A stretch of DNA of 64,000 nt from positions 124,001 to 188,000 of the forward strand of contig NZ_JAHXZR010000010.1 of NCBI RefSeq assembly GCF_019740315.1. The letters run 5' to 3'. Source of the DNA: Oceanobacter mangrovi. Its GTDB lineage: Bacteria > Pseudomonadota > Gammaproteobacteria > Pseudomonadales > Oceanobacteraceae. The position numbers were made by a program, and so were the translations under genes. Positions 37,250 to 46,183 of this stretch are shown here, piece by piece. Numbering within the stretch: position 1 is the stretch's first letter; every line of letters begins with the position of its first letter. The notes beneath the pieces were generated by a model that was not told where the DNA came from, did no database searches, and saw only the letters and a list, made by a program, of their open reading frames with translations.

Positions 37250-37303
37250 TTTGGTATCACCTGAGGAAAACCCGTCAATAATACCTGCTTGAACAGCCGC
37301 GTG

Positions 37304-37807
37304 TTAATCAAAGCTCAGGCTGGTGTGGCAGCGTTGCTTTTCCTTGTCGACCACCTTTAACAGGATGTACTGCGCCAGCAAACCGGAAATGGCTCCGACC
37401 ATGCCAGCCACCGTCGACAGAATCGCCTTGGAAATACCGGCCGCCATCGGTTTGGGGCTCCCGCCACCGAATTGCACCATGACGTCAAATACTTCGATCA
37501 TGCCGGTTACTGTGCCTAACAGGCCCAGCAAGGGACAAATCACAATCAGCATACGCACGGTGGAAAAACCGGATTGCAGGCCGAAATCCAGCGCACAGAC
37601 CAGATCCTGATGAATTTGTCTGGCGTGCCAGCTACGACGCTCGGATCGGCTGGTCCATTCAGCAATAGCCTGTGCCCGGCGGGCCGGATGAATAAAAAAG
37701 ATATAGAAGATGCGCTCGAACAGGTAAAACCAGAGCAGAAATATCACCAGCATGATGGGGTAAACCACTTCCCCACCACGCTCAACAAACAACCGAACCT
37801 CTTCCAT
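37304..37807 (-). CDS. ExbB/TolQ-like proton channel without a partner
   Basis: A 167-aa protein of the MotA/TolQ/ExbB family with three helices: about 13-33, 85-110 (I-C-P-L-L-G-L-L-G-T-V-T-G-M) and 128-152 (A-I-L-S-T-V-A-G-M-V-G-A). The family hallmark L-L-G-T-V-T-G-M-I-E-V-F is intact. ExbB and TolQ normally act with ExbD or TolR, which are absent here, and no TonB gene is seen within the window. It may pair with a subunit encoded elsewhere or be a remnant of a larger TonB cluster. ATG 37807 has no strong ribosome site. Not closely related to the ZorA-like channel at 5028. Confidence 0.86.
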   Translation of the reverse strand: MEEVRLFVERGGEVVYPIMLVIFLLWFYLFERIFYIFFIHPARRAQAIAEWTSRSERRSWHARQIHQDLVCALDFGLQSGFSTVRMLIVICPLLGLLGTVTGMIEVFDVMVQFGGGSPKPMAAGISKAILSTVAGMVGAISGLLAQYILLKVVDKEKQRCHTSLSFD

Positions 37808-37910
37808 TACCAGTCGCCCCTGACAGCCCGTGTGTTACCAGACTGCGGCGCTTGCGCGACGACTTGATGACGATTTGGTGTTGCTATTATGTCGGCCTGA
37901 CGGATGTCAC

Positions 37911-38261
37911 TCAGCCGCCAGATTTCTTGACGGTAAAGCCACGTTTGGTCAGTTCAGCCACCAGCAGGTCACGCTGGTCGCCCTGGATTTCCACAATACC
38001 GTCCTTGAGTGCCCCACCAACGCCACATTTCTTTTTCAGATCCTTGGCGAGGGTTTTCAGCTCGGCGCCGATGAGCGGAATACCGGTGACCAGAGTCACC
38101 ACCTTGCCACCGCGGCCCTTGCTTTCACGGGATACCCGCACAATGCCATCCCCTTGCGGCAATTCAGGCTGGCCGCAGGTACATTGATCAATCGGGTTAC
38201 TGCATTCAGGACAGGCCCGACCAAACTCGGTGGAGTACACCAGACCACCACTCTTTTTCAT
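37911..38261 (-). CDS. yciH: SUI1/YciH family translation factor
   Basis: A 116-aa protein of the eIF1/SUI1 family. A Cys-rich N-terminus (A-C-P-E-C...C-T-C-G) probably binds zinc. The SUI1 core begins V-V-T-L-V-T-G-I-P-L and includes L-K-T-L-A-K-D-L-K-K-K-C-G-V-G-G and I-E-I-Q-G-D-Q-R. YciH affects initiation fidelity under stress. Single gene between the ExbB-like and histidine-kinase genes. Confidence 0.94.
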   Translation of the reverse strand: MKKSGGLVYSTEFGRACPECSNPIDQCTCGQPELPQGDGIVRVSRESKGRGGKVVTLVTGIPLIGAELKTLAKDLKKKCGVGGALKDGIVEIQGDQRDLLVAELTKRGFTVKKSGG

Positions 38262-38368
38262 ACGTTTTCCATCTGTTGGATTATCTGCGGCAACGCTAAA
38301 TCAAAACCTTGTAAACGGCAAATCAGTGTTGACGTCTGGCTGGGCCGCGATCGGATCTGGACAAGAAT

Positions 38369-40000
38369 CTAGTAGTGCTCAACCGCTGCCACGATAGGCA
38401 AGGTGAAAGTCACCGTGGTGCCACGCCCCGGCTGGCTGGCGATATCCAGTGAGCCACCGTGATTCACCATCACGTTAAACGCGACGGTCAACCCCAGCCC
38501 GGTGCCCTTGCCGATTTCCTTGCGGGTAAAGAACGGATTGATGGCACAGCTGAGCACTTCCGAATCCATGCCTGTACCACTGTCCTTGACCACCACCTGT
38601 ACCTGATCGTCAATCTGGGCCGCCGCAATTTCGATGCGCCCTTCGCCAACAATCGCATCCCGGGCGTTATCGAGAATATGTCGGAACGCCAGGCGTACCT
38701 GGCCAGCGATGCAATCCACCCGTGGAATGCCGGCCATCTGGATATCCACCCGAATCCGCTCGTCGTGGTCGAGTTTGAGTTCCACCACCGCCTGTTGCAT
38801 CAACTCAAACAGGTCAGCACTGCGTTTGGCCTGTCCTTCCTGAATCGCGAAGGTTTTCAATTCGGCGACGATATTGCGAACCCGCTCAAGGCTGTGCTGG
38901 GAAGCCAGCACCAGCTCTGGTGCATCGCTGCGCACAAAATCCAGGTCAATCGCCCGTCGCATGCCCGCCAGTACCTGACGAATATTGAGGTCGGTAATAG
39001 AGCTTTCGATAGACTGAAACTGATCCGCCAGTTCAATCAACTCTGTCAGGTATTCACTCAGAGTGGCGATATTGCTGTACACCACCGCCACCGGATTATT
39101 GATTTCATGGGCGATACCGGCGGCCAGATGGCCAAGCGATGCCATCCGCTGAGCCTGCAACAACAGCTGCTGGGTACGCTGTAATTCATCCAGACTGGTC
39201 TGCAACTGGCTGTTGCTGTCCTTTAATTCCTGGGTGCGGGCACGGACTTTTTCTTCGAGCTTGTCGTTGAGGTAACGGGCCCGTTTTTCAGCCTGGCGGC
39301 GGCGCTGCATTTCAATATCGAAGGAGGCAAACAGGCTATTGATTTTGGCCACCAGATCGTCGAGTTCGCGGTAGCGGGCGGTGCTTTGCAGATTGGCGGC
39401 GTTGGTATCGCCGGGCTCCAGCACCCGCAGCCGCTCCGTCAGATTGTGCAGTGGCCGGGCCAGCCGGATTTTCAAGACCACCACCAGAATCATCGCCAGC
39501 GCCATCGCCCGCACGACTTCAATCAGCGCAGTAACCATCGCACGCTGGCGGAATCCTTCATGAGCCTTGCGGCTGTCGACCCAGACCGTCAATGTACCGA
39601 CCTTGCTTTCTTCGGCACCAACGTAGCTCTGCCCCATCAGATCAATCGACTTGCGTAACCACTGACTGCGGTTTTCACCCTGCAGTTGCTCCGGCGACAA
39701 GCCACGATGTTGCTGATAACCGGAGACTTCATCTTCGATCTGCAACGACACAATCGACGGCTCCAGCATCAGGCTTTCGAAAATTTTCTGGATCGCCGCC
39801 GAATGATATTGCTGCAGCGACAGCACCAACTGGCCACTCTGATGGGTAATCAGCTTGTCCAGGCTCTGGTTGAATTTGTCGGCATCGGTCTGGTAGTCCA
39901 GCCGGATCTGGATAGCACTGAAAATCACGCCAAACAGTACACTGAACAAGAGTACGTAGACGGTCAGCTTTGTTTCAATCGATGGGGATTCTGCAGCCAC
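38369..40000 (-). CDS. Membrane sensor histidine kinase
   Basis: A 543-aa kinase. TM1 is at about residues 13-35, a periplasmic region runs to about 155, TM2 is about 165-185, then a HAMP domain (L-A-R-P-L-H-N-L-T-E-R-L), a coiled coil and a DHp domain with the phosphoacceptor His in A-A-G-I-A-H-E-I-N-N-P. The ATPase carries N-A-R-D-A-I, G-T-G-M-D-S and G-K-G-T-G-L-G-L-T-V. The start codon is GTG. No response regulator is adjacent, so its partner is encoded elsewhere. The sensed signal is unknown. Confidence 0.93.
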   Translation of the reverse strand: MAAESPSIETKLTVYVLLFSVLFGVIFSAIQIRLDYQTDADKFNQSLDKLITHQSGQLVLSLQQYHSAAIQKIFESLMLEPSIVSLQIEDEVSGYQQHRGLSPEQLQGENRSQWLRKSIDLMGQSYVGAEESKVGTLTVWVDSRKAHEGFRQRAMVTALIEVVRAMALAMILVVVLKIRLARPLHNLTERLRVLEPGDTNAANLQSTARYRELDDLVAKINSLFASFDIEMQRRRQAEKRARYLNDKLEEKVRARTQELKDSNSQLQTSLDELQRTQQLLLQAQRMASLGHLAAGIAHEINNPVAVVYSNIATLSEYLTELIELADQFQSIESSITDLNIRQVLAGMRRAIDLDFVRSDAPELVLASQHSLERVRNIVAELKTFAIQEGQAKRSADLFELMQQAVVELKLDHDERIRVDIQMAGIPRVDCIAGQVRLAFRHILDNARDAIVGEGRIEIAAAQIDDQVQVVVKDSGTGMDSEVLSCAINPFFTRKEIGKGTGLGLTVAFNVMVNHGGSLDIASQPGRGTTVTFTLPIVAAVEHY

Positions 40001-40101
40001 GGTAACCGGACCCGAACAGACGCTTTCCCTGAGTATAGTCAGCCAAACCGCTGCTGCAGGCCGATTAGCAAAAGCTTTTGTATCGACTCGTTTGCCGCCA
40101 A

Positions 40102-40587
40102 TCAGATTGGCAGCGCACTGCGGTCTACTACCCGCCTCATCACAAAGCTGGAGTGCACACCAGACACCCCTTCAATACGGGTAATGGTGCCGAGCAGCAG
40201 CTTCTGGAAATCCTCCATGTCACGCACAATCACCTTGAGCATGTAGTCCGCCGCCTGGCCGGTAATCAGGTAACACTCCAGTACTTCCGGACAGGCATCG
40301 ACGGTTTTTTCAAAGCTGGCAAAGCGCTCCGGGGTGTGTTTGTCCATGCTGATATGAATCATCGCCAACAACGTCAGACCCAGTTTGCGGGCATCCAGAT
40401 GGGCCCGATAACCCTCAATAATGCCGGAATCCTGTAACGCTTTGACCCGCCGGGAACAGGGCGACGGCGACAACCCGACCCGCTCGGCCAACTCCAGGTT
40501 CGACAGCGAACCATCCCGCTGCAACTGTTCGAGAATCCTGCGGTCAGTACGGTCCAGTACCACTGGCATGGATGATTCGATAGACAT
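40102..40587 (-). CDS. Lrp/AsnC-family regulator
   Basis: A 161-aa transcription factor. An N-terminal helix-turn-helix (D-R-R-I-L-E-Q-L-Q-R-D-G, N-L-E-L-A-E-R-V-G-L-S-P-S-P-C-S-R-R-V) is followed by a RAM ligand-binding domain (E-C-Y-L-I-T-G-Q-A-D-Y-M-L-K). ATG 40587 was chosen over the open extension to 40668 because it gives the standard length. It is divergent from leuA with a 244-base AT-rich gap, so it may regulate leuA in response to leucine or another amino acid, and probably itself. Confidence 0.93.
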   Translation of the reverse strand: MSIESSMPVVLDRTDRRILEQLQRDGSLSNLELAERVGLSPSPCSRRVKALQDSGIIEGYRAHLDARKLGLTLLAMIHISMDKHTPERFASFEKTVDACPEVLECYLITGQAADYMLKVIVRDMEDFQKLLLGTITRIEGVSGVHSSFVMRRVVDRSALPI

Positions 40588-40831
40588 AAGGCGACCTTTT
40601 GTACGATTGCAGCAGATTCGATTCAGACGAATAGCGGCTTTTGGGTTACGGCAAGTATCAACTGCCACAGTTCAAAACAATGAAACAATTATTCGTCCTA
40701 AAATAGGATTTTCCAGCAATTAAAGCAAAGCAAAAAGCCATTTTTTTGCTCAATAAACAATCATTCACTCATGCCTTCGACATACACTATTCTCACTGAC
40801 CCAAACCGGATTCACACGCGAGAACCTGACC

Positions 40832-42514
40832 ATGACTTACCAGAATTATTCCAACGTCGGCTTCCAGCCTGCCAAATACCGTCGCTTCCCGGTGATCAAC
40901 AAAGCTGATCGCCGCTGGCCTTCACAGCAAATCCAGCAAGCACCTATGTGGTGTTCTGTTGACCTGCGCGACGGTAACCAGGCACTGATCGAACCGATGA
41001 ACGTGAGCCAGAAACAGGCCATGTGGAATCTGCTGGTCAGCATGGGCTTCAAGGAAATCGAAGTGGGTTTCCCGGCTGCCTCTCAGCCTGACTTTGACTT
41101 CGTGCGCTGGTTGATTGAAGAAAACCGCATCCCCGAAGATGTCACCATTCAGGTTCTGGTTCAGGCTCGCAACGAATTGATTGAACGCACTTATGAGGCG
41201 CTCGAAGGTGTCCGTCGTGCCGTGGTACACGTGTACAACTCCACCTCGCCGGTACAGCGCAACAAGGTTTTTGGTCTGGATAAGGAAGGCATCATTGAGA
41301 TTGCCCGTAACGGTGCCCGCAAGGTGCAGCAGGTTGCCCGCGACTATCCAAACACTGCCTGGACATTCCAGTACTCGCCAGAGAGCTTCTCCGGTACTGA
41401 AATCGATTTTGCCGTGGAAGTCTGTAACGCCGTGATCGATGTATGGCAGCCAACGCCAGACAACAAGGCCATCATCAACTTGCCAGCCACCGTTGAGTCC
41501 TCCATGCCCAACGTGTTTGCCGACCAGGTGGAGTGGTTCTGCGACAACGTCAATCAACGTGACAGCATTGTAGTGAGCATTCACACCCACAACGACCGTG
41601 GTTGTGCGGTAGCCGCGGCTGAAATGGCGATTCTGGCTGGTGCTGACCGTATCGAAGGCACCTTGCTCGGCAATGGCGAGCGTACCGGCAACATGGACAT
41701 CGTCACCATGGCGATGAACCTGTACTCCCAGGGCATTGATCCACAGCTGGATATTGCCATGGCAGACGACATCATCAGTACCGTTGAAGCCTGTACCAAC
41801 ATCAAGACCCACCCACGCCATCCATGGTTGGGCGAGCTGGTTTACACCGCCTTCTCCGGCAGCCACCAGGACGCTATTCGCAAGTGTCTGGCCCAACAGG
41901 CTGACGACGAGTACTGGGATGTTGCCTACCTGCCAATCAACCCGGCAGACATCGGTCGCAGCTATCAGTCAGTGATTCGCGTTAACAGCCAATCTGGCAA
42001 GGGTGGCGCTTCTTACTTGTTGGAGCAGGAATTGGGCATTACCTTGCCACGCTGGGTGCAAATTGAATTAGCCCAGCCAGTGCAAAAAATGGCCGAAGCC
42101 AAAGAAGGCGAATTGACCACAGCTGACGTGGTTGGCGTATTCCGTCGTCAATTCATGACCAGCCATGGTCAATTGCAGCTCGATAGCTACTCGCTGGAAG
42201 GCCAGGGTCATCAACACGCAGTTCGCGCCAGCATTAATGATGGTGCCAACATGATCGCGATGGATGGCCACGGCAACGGTGCCATCAGTGCCTTCACCGA
42301 TGCAATCTTGCGAGCGATGGGCGTCGCCGTACAGATCGTGCAGTTCGACGAACAGGCTACCAGTGAAGGCTCTGATGCCGGTGCCATCGCCTTTATACAA
42401 GCCAACATCAACGGCAAGCGCTATACGGGTGCCGCTGAAGACGCCGACACCCTCAGTGCCAGCATGAATGCGGTATTGGCCGTGGTGAACCAGGCGCTGG
42501 CCGACAAAGGCTGA
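40832..42514 (+). CDS. leuA: 2-isopropylmalate synthase
   Basis: A 560-aa enzyme of the long LeuA group. It condenses acetyl-CoA with 2-ketoisovalerate in the first committed step of leucine synthesis. The catalytic barrel has D-L-R-D-G-N-Q-A-L, V-S-I-H-T-H-N-D-R-G metal ligands and G-N-G-E-R-T-G-N. The C-terminal regulatory LeuA-dimer domain binds leucine for feedback inhibition. No attenuator is clear. The gap to the divergent Lrp/AsnC gene suggests transcriptional control. Ends at a strong terminator. The rest of the leu operon (leuBCD) is not nearby. Confidence 0.97.
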   Translation: MTYQNYSNVGFQPAKYRRFPVINKADRRWPSQQIQQAPMWCSVDLRDGNQALIEPMNVSQKQAMWNLLVSMGFKEIEVGFPAASQPDFDFVRWLIEENRIPEDVTIQVLVQARNELIERTYEALEGVRRAVVHVYNSTSPVQRNKVFGLDKEGIIEIARNGARKVQQVARDYPNTAWTFQYSPESFSGTEIDFAVEVCNAVIDVWQPTPDNKAIINLPATVESSMPNVFADQVEWFCDNVNQRDSIVVSIHTHNDRGCAVAAAEMAILAGADRIEGTLLGNGERTGNMDIVTMAMNLYSQGIDPQLDIAMADDIISTVEACTNIKTHPRHPWLGELVYTAFSGSHQDAIRKCLAQQADDEYWDVAYLPINPADIGRSYQSVIRVNSQSGKGGASYLLEQELGITLPRWVQIELAQPVQKMAEAKEGELTTADVVGVFRRQFMTSHGQLQLDSYSLEGQGHQHAVRASINDGANMIAMDGHGNGAISAFTDAILRAMGVAVQIVQFDEQATSEGSDAGAIAFIQANINGKRYTGAAEDADTLSASMNAVLAVVNQALADKG

Positions 42515-42577
42515 TCGGTTTATTCAAATTGGTTCCTTCAAGGTGCCGATAAACCAGTGCCGATAAACCACTCAAGG

Positions 42578-42604
42578 AAGCGAGTCAGATGACTCGCTTT
42601 TTTG
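42578..42604 (+). terminator. Rho-independent terminator of leuA
   Basis: AAGCGAGTC (42578-42586) pairs with GACTCGCTT (42591-42599) and is followed by a T-run. A tandem 14-base copy, GTGCCGATAAACCA, precedes it. Confidence 0.92.
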
Positions 42605-42811
42605 TTTCCACCAAGGCGCTTTTCCAGCCCCTTTAATTGTTCCACTTATAACAACACCCTGTTTCATTAGACCTTGGTCTTCCTCCCCCAGGCATACAAA
42701 GCGGCCAATAACCCGTACTATCCGGCCCGATTTGCCACAAATAATTAACAAAACAAGCCAGTCCGGTTATGAAATCGAATTGGCATGTGTCGAACAGACA
42801 GAGAGATTGAT

Positions 42812-44329
42812 ATGGCTGATACTCCACGCATAGCCTGCAGTGCACTGCAATCCAAAATTATGACTGCAGCAGAAGCGGCTGAACTGATCCCGGCGGGCGC
42901 AACCGTTGGTATGAGCGGATTCACCGGAGCGGGTTACCCGAAGGCCGTGCCAGGAGCGTTGGCTGAACGAATCAAGAAACTGAATGAAAGTGGTCAGACC
43001 GGTTTCCGCATCAACGTCTGGACTGGTGCTTCCACTGCACCTGAGCTGGATGGTGAGCTGGCCAAGGTTGACGGCATCAACATGCGTCTGCCATTCCAGA
43101 CCGACCCTATTTGTCGTGAAAAAATCAACAACGGCGAAATGGACTACATCGACTATCACCTGTCCGAAGTATCCCAATACGCTTGGTCCGGCTTCCTTGG
43201 CAAAATGAACATTGCCGTGATTGAAGCGACCGCTATTCGTGAAGACGGCAGCCTGGTGCCATCCTCCTCAATCGGTAACAACAAAACCTGGATCGAGCAG
43301 GCTGATCACATCATTATCGAAGTCAACCACAAGCAGCCAGCCAAGCTGGAAGGCATGCATGACGTTTACTACGGTACTGCCCTGCCACCGCACCGCAAGC
43401 CAATCATGATCACCAAGCCGGCTGATCGTATTGGTGAAAAATACCTGGCTTGTCCGATTGAAAAAGTTATCGCGGTTGTTGAAACCAACGCTGCTGACCG
43501 TAACAGCCCGTTCAAGCCAACCGACGAAGTGTCCAAGCGTATCGCTGATCACATCATCAATTTCCTCAAGGACGAAATTGAAATCGGTCGTCTGCCACCA
43601 GAAATGCTGCCAATCCAGTCTGGCGTGGGTAACATTCCAAACGCAGTACTGGAAGGTCTTAACGATGGTCCGTTCAAGAACCTGACGTCCTTCACCGAAG
43701 TGATTCAGGACGGCATGCTGAAAATGCTGAAGTCCGGCACGCTGGCCGTTGCTTCTGCGACTTCTTTCTCCCTGAGCCCGGAAGGTATCAAGGAATTTGA
43801 AGACAACATCGACCTCTACCGCGAAAAAATCATTCTGCGTCAGCAAGACCTGAGCAACCACCCGGAACTGATCCGTCGTCTTGGTGTGATTGCCATGAAC
43901 GGTCTGCTGGAAGCGGATATCTACGGTAACGTGAACTCCACTCACGTGATGGGTACCCGCATGATGAATGGTATCGGTGGTTCCGGTGACTTCGCCCGTA
44001 ACGGCTACCTGTCGATCTTCGTATCACCTGCCACTGCCAAGGGCGGTGACATCTCTGCCATCGTGCCAATGGTCTCTCACGTTGACCACACTGAACACGA
44101 TGTGAAAGTGATTGTGACTGAACACGGTCTGGCAGACCTGCGCGGCCTGTCGCCACGCAAGCGGGCGATGGAAATCATCAACAAGTGTGCGGACCCTGCG
44201 TACCGCCCTGCGCTGATGAGCTACTTCGAACGCGCCTGCGCCAGCGGCCGCGGCATGCACACGCCACACCTGCTGGGTGAAGCGCTGAGCTGGCACCAGC
44301 GTTATGAAGAAACCGGCAAAATGCTGTAA
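42812..44329 (+). CDS. Acetyl-CoA hydrolase/succinate CoA-transferase family
   Basis: A 505-aa cytoplasmic enzyme of the acetyl-CoA hydrolase/transferase family, of the size of AarC-type succinyl-CoA:acetate CoA-transferases. Key segments are G-A-G-Y-P-K-A, V-V-E-T-N-A-A-D-R-N-S-P, G-V-G-N-I-P-N-A-V, E296 in F-T-E-V-I-Q-D-G (the expected glutamyl-CoA residue by comparison with AarC E294) and G-G-S-G-D-F-A-R-N-G. It moves CoA between succinate and acetate or propionate. ATG 42812 was chosen; the upstream start adds nine residues without a better site. Ends back-to-back with the nuclease gene. Confidence 0.92.
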   Translation: MADTPRIACSALQSKIMTAAEAAELIPAGATVGMSGFTGAGYPKAVPGALAERIKKLNESGQTGFRINVWTGASTAPELDGELAKVDGINMRLPFQTDPICREKINNGEMDYIDYHLSEVSQYAWSGFLGKMNIAVIEATAIREDGSLVPSSSIGNNKTWIEQADHIIIEVNHKQPAKLEGMHDVYYGTALPPHRKPIMITKPADRIGEKYLACPIEKVIAVVETNAADRNSPFKPTDEVSKRIADHIINFLKDEIEIGRLPPEMLPIQSGVGNIPNAVLEGLNDGPFKNLTSFTEVIQDGMLKMLKSGTLAVASATSFSLSPEGIKEFEDNIDLYREKIILRQQDLSNHPELIRRLGVIAMNGLLEADIYGNVNSTHVMGTRMMNGIGGSGDFARNGYLSIFVSPATAKGGDISAIVPMVSHVDHTEHDVKVIVTEHGLADLRGLSPRKRAMEIINKCADPAYRPALMSYFERACASGRGMHTPHLLGEALSWHQRYEETGKML

Positions 44330-46099
44330 TTAACCGTTTTGATGGAACTGGTACGGTCTGCCTGTGGAACGTACCAGGTACCACACCCTGGCCGGGACGC
44401 CCTGCTGCCTGAAAAACCCCAACCAGCTTTTCTGGTTTGGCTGCAAGGTGTCTCCCGGTCCTTTTACTTCTATCAGCTCGTAACCATCCTCTTCACCAAA
44501 CCAGACAAGATCCGGCAAACCGGTCTTGCGGCGTTTCAAATCCCCAAGCATACGTTCAAAAATCTGCTGCCAATGCAGTGCTGGAATGCGCTCGAACGCC
44601 AGTTGTAAACAGCCTGAAGCCAACGCCTCTGCCATAAATGTCCAGTACACAAACGGATTGGCCGTTGCCCACTTTTGCTCCAGCCGCTGCAGTACCTGCC
44701 GCTGCCAGTCACCGCTCTGCAAACTGTCAAATACCTCCGCAATCCGTTGCGCTCTGATTACCGCAAAGTTTTCATCGTACAAATCGTCTGGTCGTAACTG
44801 AAACGGATGATAGAAAGCGCCTTTAACCGGCGCATAAATCACGTCCCAGAACAGCAAACCAAACAGCGATGAAAACAGCGCATTTTCGACGTAAAAACCA
44901 GACCCTCCTCGTTGCTGCAACAAGCGTTGCAAGGCAACTGCTTCAATATTCTGACCTGCCACCAGCAGCTGCTCATCCGCCTCAACCAGCTCCTGCCGCT
45001 GTTCCTGCCAGGCTGGCAAAGGCATAAACCAATCCGGAGCTGGCTGTTGCTGCTTTTTCAACAAACGTGGCAGAAAGCCTTCCAGGAAACGACTTTCTTC
45101 ATCATTGAATGGCGCCACTGCAATCTGCCGACAGAGCTCCAGTGCTTCCGCTGGCGCTGTGGTCGCCAACAGCCGAATCTGGCGCTCGCGAGACGGCACC
45201 AGCTCCACCCGACGATAGAGTGCCAACGCCTGTTGATCTTCTCCCAAACGCTCCAGCTGGCGGGCAATTTTCAGCCACTGGCGACCGACTCGCCGTTGCA
45301 ATACCGGATCGTTATCCAGCACAGGCAAACTGTCTGCGAGCGCCAGTAACTGCTCACTGTCCAGCTGCTTTGGCCAGTCATCGAGTTCAGGCAAACAATC
45401 GTAATAATTCAGGTGGGCCAGTACCTGATCACGACTCTCGAACAGTCGCGTTTCGGCATCGAGCAACACCTTTTCATAGCGGTAGACGCCAAGGTCAGAC
45501 AGTACAAAATCCGTCAGGCTCTGGTTCAAATTGCCGAAGTACAACAACCGCAGCAGCCGCAACAGCGCTTCAATAGGGTCAGCCAGCTCAGCAATGGTGG
45601 TTGGCAGCAATGGCAGTTCAGCTTGCTGCTGTAGCCATTCATCCAGCTGCGGGCGTTTCCAGCGTGCCAGCTCTGAGGGTAAATCCAGTTCACCCTGTCT
45701 GAGCAAAACCAGCCATTCCGATTTGTTAAACAGGCCACTCCAGTCGGCGACTGGCAAAAGCAATTGCTGTCCTTGTGGATGCAACCTGATTAAACCCGCC
45801 TGTGCCAGTTCCACCATTGCCGCAGACAAACTGTGCAGCTCCTTGTATTGCAACCTGTCGAGCCGAAACAACCGTCCTTTACGACTGTGCAAGCGTACAA
45901 ACCAGCCACGACTGTTGGCTGGCAAAACCATCAGAGCGGTTAATAACACTAGCTCGTCGGCGAGTAACAAGTCGTGATAGCGCTCCAGCACCTGAGCCAG
46001 CAGCTGATCAAAATTATCGAGATAATAAAAAGGCGGCAAATCCGGATTAGCAGCAGTCGTGCGAGCAGATTCAGGCAGGTCGTTATCGGAGAGAGACAT
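44330..46099 (-). CDS. VRR-NUC domain nuclease (FAN1-like)
   Basis: A 589-aa protein ending in a VRR-NUC nuclease domain: G-L-P-D-L-V-W-F, then E-L-I-E-V-K-G-P-G-D and W-L-G-F-F-R-Q-Q-G, the catalytic PD-(E/D)xK pattern. The upstream region, rich in helices and Leu/Gln, resembles bacterial FAN1 proteins, which cut flap and branched DNA during crosslink repair. Ends exactly at the start of the convergent CoA-transferase stop, with no room for a terminator. The gene encoding the 657-aa unknown protein lies 84 bases upstream on the same strand, so co-transcription is likely. Confidence 0.92.
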   Translation of the reverse strand: MSLSDNDLPESARTTAANPDLPPFYYLDNFDQLLAQVLERYHDLLLADELVLLTALMVLPANSRGWFVRLHSRKGRLFRLDRLQYKELHSLSAAMVELAQAGLIRLHPQGQQLLLPVADWSGLFNKSEWLVLLRQGELDLPSELARWKRPQLDEWLQQQAELPLLPTTIAELADPIEALLRLLRLLYFGNLNQSLTDFVLSDLGVYRYEKVLLDAETRLFESRDQVLAHLNYYDCLPELDDWPKQLDSEQLLALADSLPVLDNDPVLQRRVGRQWLKIARQLERLGEDQQALALYRRVELVPSRERQIRLLATTAPAEALELCRQIAVAPFNDEESRFLEGFLPRLLKKQQQPAPDWFMPLPAWQEQRQELVEADEQLLVAGQNIEAVALQRLLQQRGGSGFYVENALFSSLFGLLFWDVIYAPVKGAFYHPFQLRPDDLYDENFAVIRAQRIAEVFDSLQSGDWQRQVLQRLEQKWATANPFVYWTFMAEALASGCLQLAFERIPALHWQQIFERMLGDLKRRKTGLPDLVWFGEEDGYELIEVKGPGDTLQPNQKSWLGFFRQQGVPARVWYLVRSTGRPYQFHQNG

Positions 46100-46183
46100 A
46101 AACGAAGGAGTGGCAGCTGGTAGTCAATACATCCACAGCATAACAAATACGCCCGGACAGCTTGCAAGCTTCCGGGCGGATCA

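Noticed and set aside
40680-40706. Eight-codon frame M-K-Q-L-F-V-L-K before leuA as a leucine leader peptide
   Set aside because: It contains two Leu codons and an AT-only inverted repeat follows, but there is no ribosome site and no GC stem, so attenuation is not supported.
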